A stretch of 42,137 bases of DNA from Patescibacteria group bacterium (GCA_020428645.1 JAGQMN010000005.1:1-42137); one strand, 5' to 3'. Counted from the first letter of the stretch, positions 1 through 7,365 are shown. The notes: generated by a model not told the origin, from the sequence alone. Numbers and translations: made by a program.

Positions 1-2540
1 GTAGCGGTATCTACGGGGTTCACGGTGGTGACCGTGCAGGTGGGATCGATGTCGTCAGTGCAGGTGGCGCCGGCATCGGTGTAGGTGTCATTTTGGTTTA
101 CGTTCACGGGGGTGGTGCCAAGGAGGGTGATGGTGGGAGGAACGGTATCAACATAGAGATTTACACTTTCATCGACAAATGTTTCAGCTGGCAGATTGTA
201 TGTGCTGCTGTCAGTAAGATTTCCAAGATCATTACCTGATCCGAGACTGACGGTGGCGGTGCCACTGAGTGCTGACGCGAGGGTGATAGTGACAGAATCA
301 GCATCCAAACGATCCACACTACTGATACTGACCGCAACATCATCATCTTCAACACGAAATCCTTCAATTCCAGTGGCTGGCAGAAGGGTGGTTTCGACAT
401 TCTCAAAATCAACGATGATTTCGGTCCGAGTGGAATTTTCACTGGCACTCACAAATTTTGGACCGCGTCCCTTGGTCCCATTATATAAAGCTTCATCTAT
501 AGCCGCCCACCATCGATCAGCGAGAGTTTGGATTTCAAGGTCAGTTTGAAAGTGAAGACCATCAATGGTGAGTTCAATGTCATACGTGGAAGGTCCTGCA
601 AAAATATCAGAGTTATCATCCCACGCTTCTGACTGTGCTAGGCGAATGTTATCAATTCCTTCACGGGTACGTCCCGGCACTTGTTCCCCAACTTGGCCGA
701 CTACGATTGAAGGAGCACCTACAACATCGGCTTTAATTTCTGTAGCAAAAAGATCGAGAGCGTTATTGTAATCTGCTTTTGGTATAGCACTAAACGAATC
801 AGCTTCGCCTTGATACCACAACACTGCTTTTACACCATTTACTCCTGAATCATCAATTTGTTGCAACATATTTACATATTGAGGTCCCGAAGGAGGAAGC
901 CAATCGGAATTCGCAACAAGTCCCGTTCCGCTTCGTGCTGTAGTAATGAAAGCAGTGGGTACATTTTGATCACTCATAATATTACTAGCAACAAGAGGCC
1001 ACGGTGAGCCGTCAGATGTCTCAATATCAATAGGATCGTTCGCTTTGATCCACGAATCTGATTCATCAAACGCGACAGCTTTGAGCGTTGCGTGTGTGTA
1101 ACTATTTAGCGTTTCTCCTTTTCCCACCGCATTTGATTGGCCAGCTATGACAAACACGTCACCAATCCCTATATCTAATACACTATCGTTAATGCTCGTG
1201 TTATTAGCACAACGTGCTGCGAGAGCCCCCTGTCCTACCGCTTGATCTGCGAGAGTTCCTGAAAACGTACTACCAGAAGGTGAAGCGTCAATGACGGCAT
1301 ACGAACCACCGTTGAAACTCGCTTCAACAGAAGAACAACTTCCCCCGTAAGAACCCGAGATGGTTATATCTGACTGACCCACTTCATCCCGTTGAAACAT
1401 TTGATATTGATTTAGATTTTCTATTAACAGAAAATTAGTTTCCCCGTGATTGATCCAGAGTTTGTTTTGTTCATCACTATCATTGGCAACGTAGATATCT
1501 AAATAAGTATCACCATCAACATCGCCAAATGCAGCTTGTGAAGAATTTCCCAAATCTCCGCTAATATTATTCGCGGTGAAATTACCAGATCCGTCATTGA
1601 TCCAGAGTTTGTTTTGTTCGTTAAGTTTATTAGTGACATAGACATCCAAATAGGTATCACTATTAACATCACCTAAAATACCACTAAAAGAATTCCCTAA
1701 ATCTCCTGAGATATCATTGGCGCTGAAATTACCAGATCCGTCATTGATCCAGAGTTTGTTTTGTGCGCTACTGTAATTTGCAACGTAGATATCAGGATAC
1801 GTGTCGCCATTGAGATCACCAACGCTACTATAAGTTGAATTTCCCGTATCTCCAGTAATATCATCAGCGCTGAAATTACCAGATCCGTCATTGATCCAGA
1901 GTTTGTTTTGACCAAAATTAGCTACATAGATATCAGGGTATGTATCACCATTGAGATCGGTTGAAACGGCATAAAGTGAATCTCCCAAATCTCCACTGAT
2001 ATCACCAGCGGTGAAATTACCAGATCCATCGTTGATCCAAAGTTTGTTTTGAGCACCATAGTTGGTTACATAGATATCAGGGTAGGTATCACCGTTAACA
2101 TCACCTATACTCGCCGAACGTGACAATCCTAAATCTCCGCTAATATTATTCGCGGTGAAATTACCAGATCCGTCATTGATCCAGAGTTTGTTTTGTTCGC
2201 TACTGTAATTTGCAACGTAGATATCAGGATAGGTATCACCGTTTACATCTCCATAAGCAACTCCTAATGAAAATCCTGTATCGCCACTAATACCATTTGA
2301 GGTAAAATTACCCGATCCGTCATTAATCCAAAGTCTATTTTGACCATTATTACCAACATATATGTCTAGATACGTATCGCCATTAAGGTCGGTAATAAAG
2401 ACCGCGCGGGAAGCTCCTAAGTCTCCCGTAATATCGTCAGCGGTAAATGTCTGAGCCTGAACGAGTAACGGTGTGATGAAAAAAACCATCAAACAAAAGA
2501 TCGTACTCAGGACCATGTTGTTAACCTTCCTGTATTGCAT
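1..2540 (-). CDS. Secreted FG-GAP/VCBS-repeat SASA-type esterase (partial, C-terminus outside window)
   Basis: The frame runs from 2540 off the left edge, so 846 residues are visible and the C-terminus is missing. Residues 1-30 look like a signal peptide (RK, hydrophobic stretch, VQAQ). Residues about 32-368 are seven FG-GAP/VCBS-like repeats built on GDVNGDTYPDIYV and QNKLWINDGSGNF, typical of calcium-binding propellers. An SGNH/SASA esterase domain follows, with GQSN (Ser469), WYQGE (575-579) and DGLH (Asp660, His663), the catalytic blocks of sialate O-acetylesterase-like carbohydrate esterases. From about residue 800 an Ig-like domain (DUF5011 type) starts. I chose 2540 because TATAAT lies 7 bases upstream and the N-terminus gains positive charge; the in-frame ATG at 2516 has AGGAAGG before it and is the alternative. 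The substrate is unknown; a role in surface glycan deacylation is inference. Confidence 0.88.
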   Translation of the reverse strand, partial: MQYRKVNNMVLSTIFCLMVFFITPLLVQAQTFTADDITGDLGASRAVFITDLNGDTYLDIYVGNNGQNRLWINDGSGNFTSNGISGDTGFSLGVAYGDVNGDTYPDIYVANYSSEQNKLWINDGSGNFTANNISGDLGLSRSASIGDVNGDTYPDIYVTNYGAQNKLWINDGSGNFTAGDISGDLGDSLYAVSTDLNGDTYPDIYVANFGQNKLWINDGSGNFSADDITGDTGNSTYSSVGDLNGDTYPDIYVANYSSAQNKLWINDGSGNFSANDISGDLGNSFSGILGDVNSDTYLDVYVTNKLNEQNKLWINDGSGNFTANNISGDLGNSSQAAFGDVDGDTYLDIYVANDSDEQNKLWINHGETNFLLIENLNQYQMFQRDEVGQSDITISGSYGGSCSSVEASFNGGSYAVIDASPSGSTFSGTLADQAVGQGALAARCANNTSINDSVLDIGIGDVFVIAGQSNAVGKGETLNSYTHATLKAVAFDESDSWIKANDPIDIETSDGSPWPLVASNIMSDQNVPTAFITTARSGTGLVANSDWLPPSGPQYVNMLQQIDDSGVNGVKAVLWYQGEADSFSAIPKADYNNALDLFATEIKADVVGAPSIVVGQVGEQVPGRTREGIDNIRLAQSEAWDDNSDIFAGPSTYDIELTIDGLHFQTDLEIQTLADRWWAAIDEALYNGTKGRGPKFVSASENSTRTEIIVDFENVETTLLPATGIEGFRVEDDDVAVSISSVDRLDADSVTITLASALSGTATVSLGSGNDLGNLTDSSTYNLPAETFVDESVNLYVDTVPPTITLLGTTPVNVNQNDTYTDAGATCTDDIDPTCTVTTVNPVDTA
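1435..2450 (-). repeat. Seven tandem coding repeats of about 135-150 bp
   Basis: Seven copies encode the FG-GAP/VCBS units of the secreted esterase. The stretch encoding QNKLWINDGSGNF is almost base-identical in five of them, while the linkers (SSE, GA, G, SSA, LNE, SDE) vary. The first and last copies are more diverged (QNRLWINDG and QNKLWINHG). Near-identity at silent sites points to recent tandem duplication or gene conversion. Confidence 0.9.
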
Positions 2541-2547
2541 GGATAGT

Positions 2548-2553
2548 ATTATA
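2548..2553 (-). promoter_or_regulatory. -10 box TATAAT of the esterase gene
   Basis: TATAAT is followed by exactly 7 bases and then the ATG at 2540, so transcription should start at or next to the start codon. The same TATAAT-7-ATG layout precedes the next minus-strand gene (box at 3106-3111). Confidence 0.55.
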
Positions 2554-2585
2554 ACAAAAAAAACAACTACTTCCGCACTTATTTT

Positions 2586-3098
2586 TTAATTTTCGAGGTA
2601 TTCGATCATGGCCTTCAAGGTATTCGGCCCAACCCGACCATCTCCACCGTTTAATTCTTTTTGTTGGAATTCTTTTACCAACCCCTTGGTCGTAGGACCA
2701 AAGTCTTTATCGATATTTACAGTACGGTCACTAAAGTACACAGCAAGGAACTCTTGAACAGTACCGACGCGGTCACCACTCGCACCTGAATCAATGCTCA
2801 CCTTTGCATCCACCATCGCTTGGAGGTCAGCAATGAGCTCTTCATGACTTGTGGTTAGTTCATTTTCCACAACAGGTGTTGTTGGTTCTGTATCTACTGG
2901 TTCATCTTCAACCACGAGTACCGTTTCATTATTAACAGCGTTTACCTGTTCATCAGACGATTGTTCATGCTGTACCTCAACGATTTGATCACGTGTGTAC
3001 GTAACCCCGGTATCAAGACTCGTCAACGCCCAGTAACCACCGAGTCCAAGAAGCACGAGAAAAACGAGTTGTGTAATCTGATATTTGAGTTCATTCAT
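2586..3098 (-). CDS. Membrane-anchored peptidoglycan-binding domain protein
   Basis: A 170-residue protein. Residues about 8-27 form one membrane segment (hydrophobic LVFLVLLGLGGYWAL). An acidic, Thr/Glu/Val-rich linker follows, then a C-terminal peptidoglycan-binding domain of the PG_binding_1 type (GASGDRVGTVQEFL, DFGPTTKGLVKEFQ, RVGPNTLKAMI). The likely role is anchoring to, or sensing, the cell wall from the membrane; no catalytic domain is present. The ATG at 3098 was preferred to the GTG at 3104 because TATAAT ends 7 bases before it. Confidence 0.8.
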   Translation of the reverse strand: MNELKYQITQLVFLVLLGLGGYWALTSLDTGVTYTRDQIVEVQHEQSSDEQVNAVNNETVLVVEDEPVDTEPTTPVVENELTTSHEELIADLQAMVDAKVSIDSGASGDRVGTVQEFLAVYFSDRTVNIDKDFGPTTKGLVKEFQQKELNGGDGRVGPNTLKAMIEYLEN

Positions 3099-3177
3099 AT
3101 GCACTATTATAACAAAAAACGTGCACCTGCAAAGAACAGAACACTATGGTAGAAAACACATTAGCCTATAGTCAATT

Positions 3178-3205
3178 TTGTATTTTTATGGCTTTTTGCT
3201 ACCAT
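3178..3205 (+). promoter_or_regulatory. Promoter of the secG operon
   Basis: TTGTAT and TACCAT are separated by 16 bases, 9 bases before the secG ATG. The predicted transcript has almost no leader. Confidence 0.45.
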
Positions 3206-3214
3206 ACACGATAT

Positions 3215-3448
3215 ATGACACTCATTAATGTATTGCCGGTTTTACAAATTATTCTCTCGGTACTCCTCGTTATCGTTATCCTACTGCAACGATCAGAAGA
3301 ATCTCTTGGTGGCGCTTTTGGTGGTAGTGATTCAATCGATACGGTTAAAAATACCCGGCGAGGTAGTGAAAAAACTATCTTTCAGGCAGCTATTGTTATC
3401 GCAATACTCTTCACCATAGTATCAATAGCTGTTGTGGTCACCAAGTAA
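3215..3448 (+). CDS. secG: Preprotein translocase subunit SecG
   Basis: A 77-residue protein with the SecG layout: membrane segment at about 5-23, a cytoplasmic loop with LLQRSEESLGGAFGG, and a second membrane segment at about 55-75. SecG supports SecYEG protein export at the inner membrane. The start at 3215 gives the usual family length; an upstream ATG at 3146 would add 23 residues lying across the promoter and is rejected. Its TAA overlaps the next ATG (TAATG), so the following gene is likely translationally coupled. Confidence 0.9.
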   Translation: MTLINVLPVLQIILSVLLVIVILLQRSEESLGGAFGGSDSIDTVKNTRRGSEKTIFQAAIVIAILFTIVSIAVVVTK

Positions 3449-5082
3449 TGAACATGCGATTGAGCGTTCACAATACATCTGTCTTCGTGCGTGTTTTTTT
3501 TCTCATTGTTATCATCAGCATTGTTGGTGTACTGTGGCACCTGAATCAAAACATGATGGTAACCATCAAAGCACGTGGTGGAACCATCACTGAAGGTATC
3601 ATTGGTGCTCCTCGGTTCATTAACCCAGTACTCGCCCAGTCACAAGCCGATATAGATCTAACACGATTAGTGTTCACACCAATTCTCAGTATTGATCGCA
3701 CTGGCGAAGTAACCTACAAACTCGCTGAACACATCGACACATCACCTGATGGACTCACGTACACACTCCACCTGAAACAAGGATTGTACTTTGAAGATGG
3801 TGAAGTATTAAATGCGGACGATGTTGTATTTACCGTGACATCTATTCAAGACAGTCTGATTAAGAGTCCTCTCGCAACAAAATGGCAAGGGGTTGAAGTA
3901 GAAAAAATAGATACGTATACCGTGCTCTTTAAACTTGCTCGACCATTTAGTGATTTTCTCTACAATCTCGAACTCGGCGTACTTCCAGAACATATTTGGA
4001 GTAATATTGATCCACAAGAATTTATCTTCAGTAATTACAATTCACACCCAGTAGGATCAGGTCCGTATACTGTGCGCCATATCACCACCAAAGAAACGGG
4101 GGTACCATCAGAATACGTTCTTGAACGTTCATCAGAAACCTCTGAAGAGGCGTACATTACAAAAATAGTACTTACCTTTTTTGATAATGAAGCTGACCTG
4201 ATGCGGGCATTAGTACGTGGTGATATTGATGCGGCATATGGAGTATCGGCATCTTCTATTGTTGATATGGATCCTGAACGCATTTACAGCGCAACGCTTC
4301 CTCGTGTATTTGCCCTCTTCTTCAATCAAGAATCACAACCGTTACTTAAATCATTACGTGTTCGGCAAGCAATTAACTATGCAATTGATAAGCAGGCTAT
4401 TGTTGACGAGATTTTTGCAGGATATGCATCCCCAGTTTCATCACCATTTGGATTCGCTCGTACTGAACATGAATTTGATAGTGAACGAGCACGCACGCTC
4501 CTTGAAGCAGATGGGTGGGATACAAATGATCAGGGTGTGTATACAAAACGTATCAACAAAGAACCGGTCACACTCCAGTTTGATATTTCAATACCAAATA
4601 CCGATGAAATGAAATTGGTGGCGGAACATGTACAAAACGATCTCGCGGCTGTTGGTATTTCAACGACTATCCGTAGCTACGATCAAGGTAATTTTAACCA
4701 AAACATTCTTCGTCCGCGAGAATACGAAGCGGTAATTTTTGGATATGAAATTGAAAAACCGAGTGACATGTATGCATTTTGGCACTCATCGCAAATCAGC
4801 GACCCAGGATTAAATATTAGTTTGTTTAATAATAGTAATGTTGATACACTACTCTCGAACTTACGTGCATCAAAAAATCCTGATCTCACCAATATTGATG
4901 ATGCAATTATCCAAGAACAACCTGCAGTATTCTTGTACTCCCCTTCCTATATCTATATTCTACCAACCAAGGTTCACGGGTCATCATTTTCAATTGCACG
5001 TTCATCTGATCGATTTGATACGATTCAAGACTGGTACATACGAACGAGAAACGTGTGGAAAATGTTTACTACAGATTCATGA
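3448..5082 (+). CDS. Peptide ABC transporter substrate-binding protein family 5 (membrane-anchored)
   Basis: A 544-residue SBP_bac_5 (DppA/OppA-type) protein. An N-terminal membrane segment (about 12-30) has no lipobox Cys, so it is probably anchored by this helix. The family core is clear: PRFINPVLAQSQADIDLTRLVF near the mature start, LHLKQGLYFEDGEVLNADDVVFT, and later VRQAINYAIDKQAIV. Known members bind oligopeptides or other solutes for ABC importers. No permease or ATPase gene lies nearby; it sits between secG and a pseudouridine synthase, overlapping the latter by ATGA. The actual ligand cannot be told. Confidence 0.88.
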   Translation: MNMRLSVHNTSVFVRVFFLIVIISIVGVLWHLNQNMMVTIKARGGTITEGIIGAPRFINPVLAQSQADIDLTRLVFTPILSIDRTGEVTYKLAEHIDTSPDGLTYTLHLKQGLYFEDGEVLNADDVVFTVTSIQDSLIKSPLATKWQGVEVEKIDTYTVLFKLARPFSDFLYNLELGVLPEHIWSNIDPQEFIFSNYNSHPVGSGPYTVRHITTKETGVPSEYVLERSSETSEEAYITKIVLTFFDNEADLMRALVRGDIDAAYGVSASSIVDMDPERIYSATLPRVFALFFNQESQPLLKSLRVRQAINYAIDKQAIVDEIFAGYASPVSSPFGFARTEHEFDSERARTLLEADGWDTNDQGVYTKRINKEPVTLQFDISIPNTDEMKLVAEHVQNDLAAVGISTTIRSYDQGNFNQNILRPREYEAVIFGYEIEKPSDMYAFWHSSQISDPGLNISLFNNSNVDTLLSNLRASKNPDLTNIDDAIIQEQPAVFLYSPSYIYILPTKVHGSSFSIARSSDRFDTIQDWYIRTRNVWKMFTTDS

Positions 5083-5783
5083 TGATTCGCATTGAAAAAT
5101 ATTTATCAGAACAAGGTATCATGTCGCGCCGTGAAGCAAAACGATTTATTGAATCGGGTGACATTTTAGTAAACGGAAAACAACCAAAGAGTGGTGATAA
5201 AATTAACCCTGATCGAGACATCGTAAGTTATTCAGACAACCTACGAACACACATGGAAGAGAAAATAACGGTACTCGTGTATAAACCACGTGGATGCGTG
5301 TCATCAAAAGACACTGGTGAGAAAAATATCTTTGACATATTTCCACAGTTTACACATCTCAATACCGTGGGTCGACTCGATAAAGAATCAGAAGGACTCA
5401 TTCTCTTATCAAATGACGGTATCGTGACCAAAGCGGTTACTGGTAAAGATCATCTTTTGGAGAAAGAGTATTTAGTTAGGGTACGAGAGCAGGTAACGAA
5501 CGGTATGATGAAAAAAATGTCTGAGGGCATCAAACTCGAAGACGGGTGGACTAAACCAGCTACTGCTAAAAAAGTTGATGCGCACACATTTAGTATCACT
5601 CTCAAAGAAGGTCGTAAACACCAAGTACGACGGATGGCGAATGCGTGTAATCTTACCGTTTTATCACTGCAACGTGTTCGTATTCATACCATCACAGCAC
5701 CGAGCATGCTCCCAGGAAATTTTAAACATGTACCAAGAGAACAGGTCGATGAGTTAAAACATATTGGTCTTATAAAATCATAA
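5079..5783 (+). CDS. 23S rRNA pseudouridine synthase, RluB/E/F (RsuA) family
   Basis: A 234-residue protein with an N-terminal S4 RNA-binding domain (RIEKYLSEQGIMSRREAKRFI...GDILVNG) and an RsuA/RluB/E/F catalytic domain. The catalytic Asp lies in GRLDKESEGLILLSNDG; KEYLV and the C-terminal EGRKHQVRRM are also family motifs. It converts a uridine in rRNA (the target differs within the family) to pseudouridine. The ATG at 5079 overlaps the preceding TGA (ATGA), a typical coupling signal. A strong terminator follows directly. Confidence 0.9.
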   Translation: MMIRIEKYLSEQGIMSRREAKRFIESGDILVNGKQPKSGDKINPDRDIVSYSDNLRTHMEEKITVLVYKPRGCVSSKDTGEKNIFDIFPQFTHLNTVGRLDKESEGLILLSNDGIVTKAVTGKDHLLEKEYLVRVREQVTNGMMKKMSEGIKLEDGWTKPATAKKVDAHTFSITLKEGRKHQVRRMANACNLTVLSLQRVRIHTITAPSMLPGNFKHVPREQVDELKHIGLIKS

Positions 5784-5820
5784 TTAAAATACCACATCTA
5801 GTGGTATTTTAATTATTTTT
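5782..5820. terminator. Bidirectional terminator between convergent genes
   Basis: A perfect 14-bp stem (5782-5795 with 5801-5814, loop ATCTA) is followed by ATTTTT on the plus strand. The stop codon of the minus-strand gene lies within it. Confidence 0.8.
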
Positions 5821-6367
5821 CACTTCCTGCTGAAAAATCAAGTTCATTATCACTCTCAAGTTCAAAACTTATCTCACGTTGGTTTACATTCACAACGTAT
5901 ACTCCTCTTGGAAGATTGTTAACCTGGAGATCAATGCGTGTTTCATACGGAACTAATGCTTCGGTACAGGTATCGCCTTCCCTACGTGTGTCGAGTGTAA
6001 TATAGAATACATTACCATCCCGTAGTTGTACTGGATCATTGAGATAGGTACATCCATCAGGAAGGTTTCCAGATACCACAACAGTTTGCTGAACAGGAAA
6101 TCCTTCGCTGGTCTCAATCACTACAGAATCAATTGGTGCAGCATTAAGCGGGAGTGCACCATTACCGGTACCACCATTTAGTTCAACTGGTAGAGTACCT
6201 TCGAGTTCGATGGTGCGGGTGTTAAACCAACCTGCACTGTATGCATACCACCCCGCAAGGACAAGTAGTACAATTCCAACAATCCAGTACCATAAGGTCA
6301 TTGATGACGTTTTTTTCTCCCGAATTATTGGTTGTTCCTGTTGATTATGTTGTTCGTTGTATTCCAT
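5813..6367 (-). CDS. Hypothetical single-pass membrane protein
   Basis: A 184-residue protein I do not recognise. Residues 1-22 are polar (Gln/Glu-rich, then REKKTSS), residues about 25-45 form one membrane helix (WYWIVGIVLLVLAGWYAY), and the rest is a predicted extracytoplasmic beta-rich domain with two Cys that could form a disulfide (DGCTYL and GDTCTE). The topology suggests a small sensor or adhesion-type surface protein, but no function can be assigned. It is a single-gene unit, convergent with the pseudouridine synthase. Confidence 0.75.
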   Translation of the reverse strand: MEYNEQHNQQEQPIIREKKTSSMTLWYWIVGIVLLVLAGWYAYSAGWFNTRTIELEGTLPVELNGGTGNGALPLNAAPIDSVVIETSEGFPVQQTVVVSGNLPDGCTYLNDPVQLRDGNVFYITLDTRREGDTCTEALVPYETRIDLQVNNLPRGVYVVNVNQREISFELESDNELDFSAGSEK

Positions 6368-6464
6368 ATAGCTTGTGTATTAAATGCTCCTAATTACAAC
6401 CATCATACCACGTCATACCAAAAAGATATACGGGTAATACACAGCTGTCACATATGTTTATAAC

Positions 6465-6493
6465 TTGATTCTCACTACCTTTTGTATTAGTAT
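6465..6493 (+). promoter_or_regulatory. Promoter of tRNA-Thr
   Basis: TTGATT and TAGTAT are separated by 17 bases; the -10 box ends 9 bases before the tRNA. Confidence 0.65.
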
Positions 6494-6502
6494 AAACGGG
6501 TC

Positions 6503-6575
6503 GCCATCGTAGCTCAGCTGGTAGAGCGCCACCATGGTAAGGTGGAGGTCCCGGGTTCAATCCCCGGCGTTGGCT
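6503..6575 (+). tRNA. tRNA-Thr(GGT)
   Basis: Full cloverleaf: acceptor GCCATCG/CGTTGGC (one T:T mismatch), D-arm GCTC..GAGC, anticodon stem CCACC/GGTGG with loop ATGGTAA (anticodon GGT), T-arm CCGGG-TTCAATC-CCCGG. CCA is not encoded. Confidence 0.93.
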
Positions 6576-6581
6576 CAGTCA

Positions 6582-6614
6582 AACAAAAATCACAGATAAA
6601 CTGTGATTTTTGTT
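6582..6614. terminator. Bidirectional hairpin terminator after tRNA-Thr / distal end of element A
   Basis: A perfect 14-bp stem (6582-6595 with 6601-6614, loop ATAAA), with the T-rich arm ATTTTTGTT on plus and a T-rich continuation on minus. It would end tRNA-Thr transcripts and also stop transcription coming from tRNA-Asp through element A. Confidence 0.75.
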
Positions 6615-6622
6615 CTTTGGGT

Positions 6623-6639
6623 GCGCCAGACGGGACTTG
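6623..6639 (-). repeat. Second copy of the tRNA-Asp 3' end (17 bp)
   Basis: Identical to 6823-6839 inside the intact tRNA-Asp, exactly 200 bp away. The copy covers the acceptor 3' strand and the T-arm up to the T-loop, then changes abruptly into GTCA. It lies between the element body and the outer terminator. Confidence 0.9.
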
Positions 6640-6821
6640 GTCAGGAGTCCTTATTTTTGTAAACAAAAATATAGGCTCACGACCCTGGCTCGCCCGTCTC
6701 GCTAATGCTCGACATGGCTCCGCCTTTCAAGATCCCGACGCAAGGCACGCAGGTGCCTTGCTCCAGGACGCGAAGTATTCATGAGAAAAGAACAGCACAA
6801 AACTGTTCTTTTCTCATGATG
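6639..6821 (-). other. tRNA-associated structured element A (next to tRNA-Asp)
   Basis: GC-rich relative to the genes around it. On the plus strand it begins GGTCA (6639-6643) and can fold as one long hairpin: GGTCA with CGACC (6680-6684), closing an 8-bp stem TATTTTTG/CAAAAATA (6652-6671). A second hairpin follows, stem CAAGGCA/TGCCTTG with loop CGCAGG (6741-6760), then a perfect 16-bp hairpin (6780-6818) beside the tRNA that may be its terminator. No convincing gene is present. Elements B, C and D share this plan. Whether it acts as RNA or as DNA is unknown. Confidence 0.7.
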
Positions 6822-6896
6822 CGCGCCAGACGGGACTTGAACCCGCAACCTCCCGCGTGACAGGCGGGTGCTCTAACCAAGTTGAGCTACCAGCGC
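6822..6896 (-). tRNA. tRNA-Asp(GTC)
   Basis: Acceptor GCGCTGG/CTGGCGC (two G:T pairs), D-arm GCTC..GAGC, anticodon stem CCCGC/GCGGG with loop CTGTCAC (anticodon GTC), T-arm GCGGG-TTCAAGT-CCCGT, discriminator G. CCA is not encoded. Confidence 0.94.
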
Positions 6897-6906
6897 AACA
6901 GGGATA

Positions 6907-6934
6907 ATAGTAGCACAACAAATAGTGTTTGCAA
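6907..6934 (-). promoter_or_regulatory. Promoter of tRNA-Asp
   Basis: TTGCAA (6929-6934) and TACTAT (6907-6912) on the minus strand with a 16-base spacer, 10 bases before the tRNA. Confidence 0.6.
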
Positions 6935-6946
6935 CTGTTCTCAAAG

Positions 6947-6974
6947 TTGAATTACAAAGCAAATATGCTATCTT
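6947..6974 (+). promoter_or_regulatory. Promoter of tRNA-Met
   Basis: TTGAAT (6947-6952) and TATCTT (6969-6974) with a 16-base spacer, 9 bases before the tRNA. It lies back to back with the tRNA-Asp promoter. Confidence 0.6.
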
Positions 6975-6983
6975 GGAACCTAT

Positions 6984-7057
6984 GTCGGGGTAGCTCAGTT
7001 GGTTAGAGCGTAGGACTCATAAACCTAAGGTCGTGGGTTCAATTCCCACCCTCGACA
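6984..7057 (+). tRNA. tRNA with anticodon CAT (elongator Met, or Ile2)
   Basis: Acceptor GTCGGGG/CCTCGAC is fully paired, so it is not the initiator. Anticodon stem TAGGA/ACCTA has one A:A mismatch at the loop base; loop CTCATAA gives anticodon CAT. T-arm GTGGG-TTCAATT-CCCAC. Elongator Met is the likelier call because a tRNA-Ile(TAT) is present at 40901 and may read AUA, but a lysidine-modified tRNA-Ile2 cannot be excluded from sequence. Confidence 0.9.
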
Positions 7058-7069
7058 CAATAACAAAAC

Positions 7070-7089
7070 CCTGCATAAAGCAGGATTTT
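7070..7089 (+). terminator. Terminator after tRNA-Met
   Basis: Stem CCTGC/GCAGG, loop ATAAA, followed by ATTTTATATTTTC. Confidence 0.65.
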
Positions 7090-7101
7090 ATATTTTCTTA
7101 C

Positions 7102-7365
7102 CTAACTTAAAAGGATCCATACAAAAACATAGCAGAGACAAGAACAAAATAATCCAATGAAAATAAACGTAATAATTGGTACAATCTCATATTGACTCTG
7201 GATAATGATAATAAAGAAGAAGAACATCAACATAGCAAACGATAGTGCTCGAAGGTGCTTTCCTTTGGCATATATCTGAGCACATGCTGACTGCACATCA
7301 GGCGTCAAATAATTCTCCATACGCTGCCACAAGGCTTTTGATTGTCCGGTTTTCTCAAATGACAA
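7102..7365 (-). CDS. Hypothetical two-TM membrane protein (TTG start)
   Basis: An 87-residue protein of unknown function: a polar N-terminal half (about 1-40, with CAQIYAKGKHLRAL) and two membrane segments (about 43-60 and 64-85, rich in Phe and Ile). The only start matching the frame is a TTG at 7365, which overlaps the end of a tiny upstream reading frame (7355-7426), so it may be translated by coupling or be the second half of a frameshifted gene. It is a lone minus-strand unit between tRNAs. Confidence 0.55.
   Translation of the reverse strand: MSFEKTGQSKALWQRMENYLTPDVQSACAQIYAKGKHLRALSFAMLMFFFFIIIIQSQYEIVPIITFIFIGLFCSCLCYVFVWILLS

Noticed and set aside
1435-2450. Regular direct repeats that could suggest a CRISPR array
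   Set aside because: Units are about 135-150 bp, in frame, and encode FG-GAP/VCBS repeats of one protein; there are no short repeats with unique spacers.
6542-6784. 80-codon open frame on plus across tRNA-Thr and element A
   Set aside because: It starts inside the tRNA anticodon arm and has no family resemblance or promoter of its own.
6639-6821. Integron attC-type sites, which also fold as hairpins
   Set aside because: I find no GTTRRRY core sites, no cassette genes and no integrase; the shared tRNA ends are not part of attC sites.
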